From Bacteroidia bacterium (GTDB taxonomy: Bacteria > Bacteroidota > Bacteroidia > Cytophagales > Flammeovirgaceae): 64,000 bases of DNA. Both the position numbers and the translations under genes were made by a program. Below are positions 1 to 7,670 of the stretch, in pieces. The DNA lies in contig JAUIAB010000004.1 in NCBI GenBank assembly GCA_030425505.1, positions 82,760 to 146,759 of the forward strand, in the 5' to 3' direction. Position 1 is the first letter of the stretch; each line of letters begins with the position of its first letter. The notes under the pieces are model-generated. The model had not been told where the DNA came from. It worked only from the letters and a program-made list of their open reading frames with translations, and searched no databases.

Positions 1-177
1 CTTGGTTATAAATGGACAAGAGAAAGAGTTAACAGAAGAAGTGATAGAATTTTAAAAGAAGCTTTTGAAAAGGTATTCCAAGCAACAATTGACTACAATG
101 TCTCTATGAGAATAGCTTCTTATATTGTAGCTATAAGAAAGGTAGCAGATACCTACAACTTAAGAGGCTGTTATTAG
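1..177 (+). CDS. Glutamate dehydrogenase, C-terminal fragment (5' end outside window)
   Basis: The first 58 codons read in frame from base 1 to a TAG stop and end with MRIASYIVAIRKVADTYNLR followed by GCY. This matches the final helix of Glu/Leu/Phe/Val dehydrogenases, whose usual ending resembles AAYIVAIxKVAxTYxxRG. The family catalyses reversible NAD(P)-dependent oxidative deamination of glutamate in the cytoplasm, linking ammonia to 2-oxoglutarate. The catalytic and nucleotide-binding domains lie outside the window, so cofactor preference cannot be judged. The next gene is convergent, with its 3' end 20 bp away. Confidence 0.8.
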   Translation, partial: LGYKWTRERVNRRSDRILKEAFEKVFQATIDYNVSMRIASYIVAIRKVADTYNLRGCY

Positions 178-197
178 GAGCTGGCAATGAAGAGTGC

Positions 198-923
198 TTA
201 TATATCTAAACCTTTAAATACTAAAATAGCTCCAATAAGTAAGAGGAGACCTTTATTAAGGAATACATGTTTTTGTGTAGATAGCTTATTCAACACTTTT
301 TTCCCTATGATAGTAGCTAATGCTGAAACTATTCCTAATATTAATAATTCTGGAAGGATGTCTATGTAATTAAACTGTATTGCAGAAGAAAAAACAATTA
401 CCCTGGCAATGTGAGTTAGCATCTGGCACATAGACTTTGTACCTATCATTCTTTCTTTTGTCAAATTATTGAGCATAAAGAAACTAGCAGTTATTGGACC
501 AGTCACCCCTATTATCATCCCTAAAAAAGAAGAAACAAAGCCCAAAAGAACAAACCTTATACCTCTTTTGCTACTACGCTTAACTTTTGGAATAAATACA
601 CTGGCTATCAAAGAACTTCCTACAAGGATAGATAATACATTAGATGAAAAATACCCATAAAGTAAGCTCCCAAAGTAAACTCCCGGAATTATCAGTATAG
701 AAAAAAGACCTACAACCTTCCACTCAATATGCTTGAGAAAAACACTAATCCTGGATACATTGCTAATGAGCTGTACAGCACTATGTATTGCGACCGTATC
801 TTTTGCTGAGTAAAAAAAGTTTAATCCAAGAAAAAGGATAGCACCACCTGCAAGTCCAAAAATTGCCGCTACCAAGGCTGCAGTAAAAGCAACCGCAGAA
901 AGTGCTATAATGGAAGGATTCAA
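198..923 (-). CDS. TauE/SafE (TSUP) family membrane transporter
   Basis: This 241-residue, very hydrophobic protein has about seven to eight membrane segments in two halves, as in the sulfite exporter TauE/SafE family (DUF81). The first half carries the glycine-rich AIFGLAGGAILFLG loop and the second half the matching GMIIGVTGPITASFF loop, the pseudo-symmetric signature of the family. Members move sulfite, sulfoacetate or other organosulfur anions across the inner membrane; the substrate here cannot be read. The start is a TTG: the codon two places upstream in frame is a stop and no ATG lies close by. A ~95-bp dispersed repeat begins 14 bp upstream of the start. Confidence 0.8.
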   Translation of the reverse strand: MNPSIIALSAVAFTAALVAAIFGLAGGAILFLGLNFFYSAKDTVAIHSAVQLISNVSRISVFLKHIEWKVVGLFSILIIPGVYFGSLLYGYFSSNVLSILVGSSLIASVFIPKVKRSSKRGIRFVLLGFVSSFLGMIIGVTGPITASFFMLNNLTKERMIGTKSMCQMLTHIARVIVFSSAIQFNYIDILPELLILGIVSALATIIGKKVLNKLSTQKHVFLNKGLLLLIGAILVFKGLDI

Positions 924-937
924 GGCTTATTTTAAGT

Positions 938-1033
938 GTTTAAAACTTGTGACCGGCCTAGTTTGTTTGGTACATATCTTAATCATTGCTTCGTGTGTGA
1001 CTCAATTTTAAATTAGACATAGTCTATTTCATT
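938..1033 (-). repeat. ~95-bp leader-like intergenic repeat, copy 1 of 3
   Basis: This segment closely resembles 41142-41236 and 54600-54694. Shared blocks on the + strand are GTTTAA..TTGTG, CTAGTTT, ATCTTAATCATTGCTT, CTCAATTTTAA and AGACAT(A/G)GTCT. It fills the gap between the DUF2252 gene and the downstream TauE/SafE gene, and its distal edge supplies the last codons and the stop of the DUF2252 gene. The AGAC-ATA-GTCT inverted repeat near position 1020 could form a small hairpin or bind a protein. Confidence 0.75.
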
Positions 1034-2106
1034 TTTTTTAGTGCTTTTTCGAAATCTTTTCGAAGTTTTTTATTCATCTGATGACTAATATCTACTAATC
1101 TATCAAAGTTTTTTTGGAGATGTTTTTCTAACTCTTTAGGCTGAAAGTCATTGCGAAGACTTATTCTATGTCCTCTACCAAGCTGTGAACCTACAGAGAA
1201 TGCCATATCTACTTGCTCAAGTTCTGAAAGCTCAGATTTAATTTTTCCTGACTTGATCGGAATTTCTCGCCCCCAATATTCCTCCCCATCTACTATAGAA
1301 AAGCCTAACTTTTGCTCCAGCCCAGGAGCATACACTTTAGATGCTTCTATCATCCTTACCGCATGGTTTTTATAAGGATTGTAATAAAAATCATTGTCCT
1401 GATCTTTATATACAGATTTTATTTCAATAAAAACCTTTTTGTCTTTTTTTAGATGACTCAACAATACCAAATATCTCAGGTTTCCAAAAGTTCCCGTTGC
1501 TGTACCTGCTTCTTCAATTTTATATTTAGATGAATAGTCTTTTAAACCCCTGCTTTTAAAATAACTTTTCACAAGTTTTAGAAGAAAGGGATCTGTTGTA
1601 GGAATACTTCCCTTTCTAAGTCTTTTAGTCCATTTAATATTTGCTTCGAGATATTTTTCTACCGACTCAAACCAAACTTTATATTCTGCTCTGGCATGTG
1701 AGCTTATTATTTCTTTATATGGCTTTTCTGGATTCGAAAAACCTCTGTTGTATCCTTCCAAGAAAAAGGATAAAACTGTTTTGCTCAAAAAGCTTTCTTT
1801 GGCATTAGAAGATTTTAACGCTAATGACCCTAAAAAACGAACGATATCCCAAGCATATCCACCCATTCTGGATCGGTCAAAGTCTACCATTCCAGCACCC
1901 TGGTCGCTAATTACAAAATTCTCAATATGAGGATTTCCATGTACCAACACCACAGGCATATTGCTGTGGTCTATTTCATTTATGAATTTACCCTGATACT
2001 TAATGCAAGACCTCCTAAAGAAAAAGAAAAAGCCTCTTTCCGTGTCTAACTTATCTTCTATTGTCTTTAAGATATCTACATCTTTGATCATACCTTTATT
2101 TGCCAT
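1024..2106 (-). CDS. DUF2252 family protein (kinase-fold, phosphotransferase-like)
   Basis: A 360-residue soluble protein. Residues about 50-95 contain VLVHGNPHIENFV followed by GMVDFDRSRMGGYAWDIVRF. These correspond to the HGDxHxxNF catalytic loop and DFD metal-binding motif of aminoglycoside-phosphotransferase/protein-kinase-like folds, arranged as in DUF2252. The loop Asp is replaced by Asn (HGN), so catalysis may be altered; this point is inference. No substrate is established for the family. It starts with ATG, is preceded by about 200 bp of non-coding DNA and is co-oriented with the TauE/SafE gene, separated only by the 95-bp repeat. Confidence 0.7.
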   Translation of the reverse strand: MANKGMIKDVDILKTIEDKLDTERGFFFFFRRSCIKYQGKFINEIDHSNMPVVLVHGNPHIENFVISDQGAGMVDFDRSRMGGYAWDIVRFLGSLALKSSNAKESFLSKTVLSFFLEGYNRGFSNPEKPYKEIISSHARAEYKVWFESVEKYLEANIKWTKRLRKGSIPTTDPFLLKLVKSYFKSRGLKDYSSKYKIEEAGTATGTFGNLRYLVLLSHLKKDKKVFIEIKSVYKDQDNDFYYNPYKNHAVRMIEASKVYAPGLEQKLGFSIVDGEEYWGREIPIKSGKIKSELSELEQVDMAFSVGSQLGRGHRISLRNDFQPKELEKHLQKNFDRLVDISHQMNKKLRKDFEKALKKMK

Positions 2107-2309
2107 ATCGCTGCAATAATTTAATGCAAAATTAACGATTTATTAATATTAAACCTAACTCTAAAGTTTTTACCCCACTGACAAGGTTTAACAAATTCTG
2201 TACTTGATAAATATCGCACCTACAAATCGTTTGTTTTCACAGAATGCTGCAATTCAAAAATAAACTGTAATTTCACTGTTAAGTAGTTCAAAATAGTAAT
2301 CGATTAGAT

Positions 2310-2933
2310 ATGATATCCATAACAGATACTTTAGAAAATGAAAAAGTTAGACAAACCTGGAAAGATTTTGCAGCAGAGGTAAGAGGTACTTTTACAGAAG
2401 GGAACATGGGATACGACTCTGTAAGTGTACAACACAAAAACTGGACAATTTTCATAGGAAAAACTATTATTCAAGCTGGAGATGTTGCTAAACCAGTTAC
2501 CTATGTTATGGTTTACATTAATGAAAGAAATAATTTCAAATTTGAAATTGCGAAAAAGGATTTCATATCTGGGATAGTTCAGTTTTTCAATAATCTTGGA
2601 GGAAATAAAAGCATTAAGCTAAATGACCCTGCATTTGATAAGAAATACTACCTGAGAGGAAATGATATAACCAAAATAGAACAAATATTTAGAGATAGAA
2701 GTGTTTCTCAGCTGATTACAAAAATTCCAGGGTCTTTTGAAATGTCAATTAGAGGAGTAGACAAGCTCACAGCTATGATGGCTTCTAAAACCAACACTGA
2801 GTTAAAAAAGTACATTTATTTTACTCAGTCAGGAATAATAGAAGACAAAGAATATATGAAGCAACTTTTTGCATTTATAATGGCTCTATTAAACAAGATG
2901 GAAGAAGTTGGGGTAATTGATAGCAACTCATAA
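2310..2933 (+). CDS. Conserved hypothetical protein, 207 aa
   Basis: I do not recognise a named family. The protein is soluble, with no signal peptide or membrane segment. The first half looks like an alpha/beta domain: residues 5-25 are helical (TLENEKVRQTWKDFAAEVRG), then come strands such as WTIFIGKTII and VTYVMVYINERNNFKFEI. The C-terminal third is helical. It starts with an ATG 203 bp downstream of the divergent DUF2252 gene. The downstream neighbour is convergent (20 bp gap), so it is probably monocistronic. Codon use resembles its neighbours, which argues for a real gene. Confidence 0.65.
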   Translation: MISITDTLENEKVRQTWKDFAAEVRGTFTEGNMGYDSVSVQHKNWTIFIGKTIIQAGDVAKPVTYVMVYINERNNFKFEIAKKDFISGIVQFFNNLGGNKSIKLNDPAFDKKYYLRGNDITKIEQIFRDRSVSQLITKIPGSFEMSIRGVDKLTAMMASKTNTELKKYIYFTQSGIIEDKEYMKQLFAFIMALLNKMEEVGVIDSNS

Positions 2934-2953
2934 ATTTTCACTGCTTCCAAACT

Positions 2954-4327
2954 CTATTGGAGTCCAAAACTCCTATTCTTTAATTTATTAAAGTACTTTT
3001 TTGATTCTTCCCTAACTTTGGGAGCCAGTATTAGTGTGGAGATCATGGTTGGAAATGCCATAACTGCATACATACCATCGATAAAATTAATTGCTACTTT
3101 GATAGTGATGACAGCTCCAACATAAAGAGTTAATATATAAAACAACTTATATAGCTTAACGTATCTATTTCCAAATAAAAACGAGAAGCACTTTTCGCCA
3201 TAGTAGGAGATGGAAAAAATAGTGCTTAATGAAAAGCTAAAAATGCATATCAGAATAATAATTAACCCTATTTGAGAAAAAGTAGTCTCAAAAGCAGTAA
3301 TTGTAATTATTGCGCCTTTAATAGTATTGGTAGAGTTCCATGAGTCTGTTACTAATATTGCTAAAGCTGTCATCGTGCAAACCAACAGAGTATCAATAGC
3401 AGGACCAAGCATGGCAACTAAACCCTCTTTGATAGGTTCATCTGTTTTAGTATCCCCATGAATCATCGGGGCAGTTCCTATACCTGCCTCATTAGAAAAG
3501 GCAGCTCTCTTCGCTCCTATTATTATGAGAGAGCCAAGTGCCCCTCCTAAAACAGACTTAGCAGTAAAGGCATCTATAAAAATCAGCTCGATACTTTCTG
3601 CCAACTTATCTGCATGCAATACGAGAATAGCTAAAACAGAAATAGTATAAAGTATTACCATGAATGGAACTAACTTCTCGTTTACTCTAACTATTCTTTT
3701 TAGCCCACCAAGTATTACAACCCCTCCAGTAATCATGATAAGCAGACCACAAATAACTTTAAGGTTGGTCGGCAAAACGGAAGTACCAGCTCCATATACA
3801 TCTACAATAACCTCAGTCAACTGATTTGCTTGGAATAAGGATAAGCAACCAAACATGCCAGCAAAAGCAAATAGACTAGCCATAGGCTTCCAAGAAGACC
3901 CCAATCCATTTACTATCACATACATAGGTCCTCCAACAGTCTCTTCTTCACTACCTTTTCTATACATTACCGCGAGAGAGCAGGTAAAAAACTTTGTAAT
4001 CATACCCACAAATGCACTTACCCACATCCAAAAAATAGCTCCAGGTCCTCCTGTAGTTATCGCAATGGCCACACCACTAATATTTCCCATTCCCACTGTT
4101 CCTGCAATTGCGCTTGTCAAAGCCTGAAAATGAGTAATCTTTCCAGTGCTATCTTCACTTTCCTTTCTACTAAAAAGAATACCCAAAGCATGCTTTAGAT
4201 AAAGAAAGGGCTGAAACCTAATGTATAAAAGAAGGAACAAACCACCTCCTATCAACAATACCAGCAAGGGAGTACCCCACAGAAAACTAGAAAACCTACC
4301 AGATAACTCTTCTATAGAAAATTTCAA
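2954..4327 (-). CDS. Sodium:alanine symporter family (AGCS) transporter
   Basis: A 457-residue inner-membrane protein with about eleven hydrophobic segments. Family signatures are clear: GTVGMGNISGVAIAITTGGP and GAIFWMWVSAFVGM near residues 75-110, and KRAAFSNEAGIGTAPMIHG near residues 270-290. AGCS carriers import alanine or glycine with Na+. The length is typical of the family. The only reasonable start is TTG, since no in-frame ATG lies between it and the upstream stop. The upstream gene (4383-4991) is on the same strand, 55 bp away, so the two may be co-transcribed. Confidence 0.9.
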   Translation of the reverse strand: MKFSIEELSGRFSSFLWGTPLLVLLIGGGLFLLLYIRFQPFLYLKHALGILFSRKESEDSTGKITHFQALTSAIAGTVGMGNISGVAIAITTGGPGAIFWMWVSAFVGMITKFFTCSLAVMYRKGSEEETVGGPMYVIVNGLGSSWKPMASLFAFAGMFGCLSLFQANQLTEVIVDVYGAGTSVLPTNLKVICGLLIMITGGVVILGGLKRIVRVNEKLVPFMVILYTISVLAILVLHADKLAESIELIFIDAFTAKSVLGGALGSLIIIGAKRAAFSNEAGIGTAPMIHGDTKTDEPIKEGLVAMLGPAIDTLLVCTMTALAILVTDSWNSTNTIKGAIITITAFETTFSQIGLIIILICIFSFSLSTIFSISYYGEKCFSFLFGNRYVKLYKLFYILTLYVGAVITIKVAINFIDGMYAVMAFPTMISTLILAPKVREESKKYFNKLKNRSFGLQ

Positions 4328-4382
4328 GATATTCTTTGATAAAAATCATACTAAATTAACTAAACTACACTTATCAAGAAAC

Positions 4383-4991
4383 CTAAGCTAAATCTGGGAA
4401 AAACATTAAATCTTCCTTATGATCAACATCTCCCAATGGTGGTAAAAGGTAAAAAAACTTTTTGTGTTCTTCTATTTTAGAAATGGTATTTGCACAGACA
4501 GAATTAGTACTCCACTGTATCCCTTCAAATAAAAAATTCATCTTCGCATTCATGCCTAGAAGATAATAACCCCCATCGTATGTTGGACCAATAACTATCT
4601 CTCTATCATCTAAACTTAAGAGTTCAAATCCATCCATTATTGTTTTCACTCCAATCTTTGGACAATCACTCCCAATAATCTGGATATTTTCATAACCTTT
4701 ATTAAAAAGATCTAAAAAAGCATTCTTCATTCTTTCTCCCAAGTCTTTACCTCTTTGATTTCTTTTATTAAACCTTTCACTATCCCATATGTCGTTTTCA
4801 TTTATTTCAGAGTGATAATAAATGAAAACATCACTTTTTACCTTCAAGGATACTTCTTTAGTAATTTGAAGAAGCTTTTTATATATCCTTTTTGCTTTTG
4901 CTGTACCAATACCTTTTGCTAACCTTGTCTTTACCTGATCTCTATCAGGGTCTTTCACAAAAACAATAAGCGCATTTTTACTATTTAGCAT
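4383..4991 (-). CDS. TIGR04282-type glycosyltransferase (DUF2064)
   Basis: A 202-residue cytoplasmic protein of the nucleotide-diphospho-sugar transferase fold. It opens with NALIVFVKDPDRDQVKTRLA, the KxPxxGxxKTRLA-type nucleotide-binding signature. IIGSDCP at about residue 108 is the metal-binding DxD-like site, and IGPTYDGGYYLLGM follows near residue 138. TIGR04282 members are often called arsenosugar-biosynthesis glycosyltransferases because of the neighbours they keep in some genomes. No arsenic gene is present here, so the substrate is unknown. The gene is divergent from the first rhomboid gene across 66 bp that must hold both promoters. Confidence 0.8.
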   Translation of the reverse strand: MLNSKNALIVFVKDPDRDQVKTRLAKGIGTAKAKRIYKKLLQITKEVSLKVKSDVFIYYHSEINENDIWDSERFNKRNQRGKDLGERMKNAFLDLFNKGYENIQIIGSDCPKIGVKTIMDGFELLSLDDREIVIGPTYDGGYYLLGMNAKMNFLFEGIQWSTNSVCANTISKIEEHKKFFYLLPPLGDVDHKEDLMFFPDLA

Positions 4992-5057
4992 TTGAAAAAG
5001 GTTTCGTTAGTTTTACAAAAAAATACTTTTTTTCTTAGAAGATATATTATTTAATTA

Positions 5058-5843
5058 ATGATAGGTTTTAATTTCACACAAGTAGTAAAATCACTGCTAA
5101 TCATCAATGTTTCTGTTTACATCTTAGAGCTTGTACTTTCTATTAAGCTAAGTGGTTTTTTGGGCTTATGGAGTTATTCTTCTCCTAACTTCATGATTCA
5201 TCAAACCATTACGTATATGTTTGTGCATGCTGACTTTTGGCATCTCTTTAGCAATATGATAGGTTTGATTGTATTTGGCCCAATGCTAGAACAGGTTTTT
5301 GGACAAAAACGATTTCTTTTATTTTATATGATTGCTGGAGTTGGAGCAGGCTTAATATATAATATTGTTTACTACTTTCAGCTTTATGGCTTAGACTCTG
5401 CGGTAGAAGCATACATAGCAAACCCAAACCCTGACCAACTAGTGCAATTTTTTGCTGAGTATGTATCTAACATTAGTCCTAGTGAGTATCAATTTGTTAA
5501 CACTTCCTTTCCAGAAAATTCAAGTAATCCATTTTTCATAAATAAAAGCATTGAGTTGGTAGAAAGTGTGCGAAGTAAAGTTGCTACTGGTGTTCCAATG
5601 ATAGGTGCTTCAGGAGCAGTATTTGCTATTATAACTGCATTTGGACTACTATTTCCAAACTTACAGCTAATGCTATTATTTCCTCCAATACCTATCAAGG
5701 CTAAATATATAGTCATTTTCTACGGAGCCTATTCTATTTACTCGCTGATACAAGATAGAGCAGGAGACAATGTGGCACATCTTGCACATATTGGAGGTAT
5801 GATCTTTGGCTTTTTGTTGGTTAAATTTTGGAAACCGAAATAA
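5058..5843 (+). CDS. Rhomboid family intramembrane serine protease (first of pair)
   Basis: A 261-residue polytopic membrane protein. HADFWHLFSNMIGLIVFGPM (residues ~56-75) is the conserved HxxxxHxxxNM segment. MIGASGAVFAI (~178-188) holds the catalytic serine in GxSG, and NVAHLAHIGGMIFGF (~235-249) supplies the catalytic histidine. Rhomboids cut substrate transmembrane helices inside the bilayer. About 70 residues between the second and third segments (from YGLDSAVEAY to VRSKVATG) form an extra hydrophilic loop. A second rhomboid follows 71 bp downstream, probably in the same transcript. Confidence 0.9.
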   Translation: MIGFNFTQVVKSLLIINVSVYILELVLSIKLSGFLGLWSYSSPNFMIHQTITYMFVHADFWHLFSNMIGLIVFGPMLEQVFGQKRFLLFYMIAGVGAGLIYNIVYYFQLYGLDSAVEAYIANPNPDQLVQFFAEYVSNISPSEYQFVNTSFPENSSNPFFINKSIELVESVRSKVATGVPMIGASGAVFAIITAFGLLFPNLQLMLLFPPIPIKAKYIVIFYGAYSIYSLIQDRAGDNVAHLAHIGGMIFGFLLVKFWKPK

Positions 5844-5914
5844 GGGTTTTAGAAAACTTAAAAAACATTGTACTTGTTATGTACTAAATTAGAGTTTATA
5901 AGAACATTAATTAG

Positions 5915-6847
5915 ATGAATACATTTGTTAGAGACTTAAAACAGGTTTGGAATAGACCAGATGACATGGTGACGAAGTTGATCATAATCAACGTTGTTTT
6001 TTTTCTTACCATGTGTGTTCTACTTGTTTTATCTTCATTTACCCAGCTACAGCTCCTCTTTCAAGAATATATTTATAATAATATTACTCTCCCTGCAAGC
6101 CTTGGTGAGTTTTTATATAAACCCTGGACTTTAATCACCTATTTTTTCTCTCATAGCTTTGATGATTTGTTTCACATCATCTTTAATATGCTTGTTTTTT
6201 ATTGGTTTGGAAGGATTTTCTCAGAGTTTCTAAATGGGAAAAAGCTACTAGGTTTGTATATTCTTGGAGGAATTGCTGGAGGAGTTGCTTATCTTTTAGC
6301 CTATAATCTTTTAAGCTCATTACCAGATAATGCAAGGCTTATTGGAGCTTCCGCAAGTGTTTATGCTATAGTTGTAGCAACAGCAGCACTTGTTCCAGAC
6401 TACAGAATTCACATGCTTTTTATAGGTTCCGTGAAAATCAAATATGTTGCTGCTTTCTATATTTTCTTATCTGTTCTAGGAACTATCGGAACCAATGTTG
6501 GAGGGAATATAGCTCATCTTGGTGGAGCAATAGCAGGTTTTATCTATACAAAGCTTCTGCAAAATGGTACCGATATCGGAAAACCATTTACCGATCTAAT
6601 CGATAAAATTGGAGCTGCATTTACAAAGAAGCCAACCATTAAAGTGGTACATAGGAAGGCTAAAAAGACAATTTATGCAGAAACTAAAGCCAGCGCTAAT
6701 AAAAAAACTAATGTTAATTTCAGCAGCAGTTCTCCAAAACAAGAAATAATAGATTCTATCCTTGACAAAATTTCTGAAGTAGGCTATGAAAAGTTAACGA
6801 AAGAAGAAAAGCAAATTCTTTTTGAGGCTAGCAAAAAAGATAAATAG
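5915..6847 (+). CDS. Rhomboid family protease with C-terminal extension (second of pair)
   Basis: A 310-residue rhomboid. FDDLFHIIFNMLVFYWFGRI is the HxxxNM region, LIGASASVYAIV carries the catalytic serine (GxS with Ala and Ser after it instead of Gly), and NIAHLGGAIAGF the catalytic histidine. About 90 residues after the last membrane helix are basic and linker-like, then end in a short helical module (KQEIIDSILDKISEVGYEKL and onward). Such tails are common on Bacteroidota rhomboids and may bind partners in the cytoplasm (inference). The gene lies 71 bp after the first rhomboid gene and ends 1 bp from the convergent lolA-like gene. Confidence 0.88.
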   Translation: MNTFVRDLKQVWNRPDDMVTKLIIINVVFFLTMCVLLVLSSFTQLQLLFQEYIYNNITLPASLGEFLYKPWTLITYFFSHSFDDLFHIIFNMLVFYWFGRIFSEFLNGKKLLGLYILGGIAGGVAYLLAYNLLSSLPDNARLIGASASVYAIVVATAALVPDYRIHMLFIGSVKIKYVAAFYIFLSVLGTIGTNVGGNIAHLGGAIAGFIYTKLLQNGTDIGKPFTDLIDKIGAAFTKKPTIKVVHRKAKKTIYAETKASANKKTNVNFSSSSPKQEIIDSILDKISEVGYEKLTKEEKQILFEASKKDK

Positions 6848-6848
6848 A

Positions 6849-7508
6849 CTACCTCAAATCTATTATTTCTACATTAGGATGCTTTTTGGGATCAAACTGG
6901 AAAAAACTATCTGCAAGTTTAACATTAGGGTCAAAAGATTGGATGGTGAAAATAAAGTGCTTTCCATTTCCTTTTTCGAAAGCTTTCCACTTTTTAACTA
7001 AGAAGGTTTTTTTGTCGATAAAAAGTCTTAGTTTAAAAAAAGAAATATCTGACCTATCCGGGTCTTCAGGAGATAAATCAATGACATATAAACCCTTACC
7101 CCTACTATTTTTATCCTCTACGAAAACGTACTTAAAGCTTTTATCGTACGATTCCAGAATATCTTTTGGCGTTTGAAACATGCTCCCTCCTTCTTGGTTA
7201 GCTACATCCAAATTTACTTCCTCCAAATCTTTTAGAAATGTCCAAACATTTTTCCCATCATTGTACACCGTCTGCCCTTCAAAGTCTAATCGGTACATTT
7301 CGTCTTTTACTGCAACTTCTAATAAAAGACTATCAAAAATTCCTTTCCCATTTATATACACTTTCTGCTCTACAGACGCTTTGAAAGATGTTATTTCGCT
7401 ATATTTTTTAGACGCTTTATCTAAAACTTCTTTAGCCTTTTCATCTTTTTGAGCGTGAAGGTTAAAAAGAAGTGTAATGAATAGTATAGCTGTGCTTAAA
7501 ATTCTCAT
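6849..7508 (-). CDS. LolA-like outer membrane lipoprotein carrier protein
   Basis: A 219-residue periplasmic protein. Residues 1-19 (MRILSTAILFITLLFNLHA) form a Sec signal peptide. The mature part follows the LolA pattern: an N-terminal helix (AKEVLDKASKKYSEITSFKA), then a run of strands with YNDGKNVWTFLKDLEEVNLD near residues 80-100 and LRLFIDKKTFLVKKWKAF near 155-172. LolA-type chaperones shuttle lipoproteins across the periplasm. It sits 162 bp downstream of ftsK on the same strand, an arrangement I recall from other Bacteroidota (recollection, not checked). Confidence 0.82.
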   Translation of the reverse strand: MRILSTAILFITLLFNLHAQKDEKAKEVLDKASKKYSEITSFKASVEQKVYINGKGIFDSLLLEVAVKDEMYRLDFEGQTVYNDGKNVWTFLKDLEEVNLDVANQEGGSMFQTPKDILESYDKSFKYVFVEDKNSRGKGLYVIDLSPEDPDRSDISFFKLRLFIDKKTFLVKKWKAFEKGNGKHFIFTIQSFDPNVKLADSFFQFDPKKHPNVEIIDLR

Positions 7509-7670
7509 ATTCCATCAAAAATTGTCTTTCAAATAACTAATCAATTAACGACTAATCAAAGCGGTTTAGTATTATATAAAGTTTGTTAATTTAATTTCAT
7601 AAATTATATATTTTGTTGCCAACAGTCAAACATTTGCCAATATTTCTCATGGACTCCAAGTAAAAAAACT

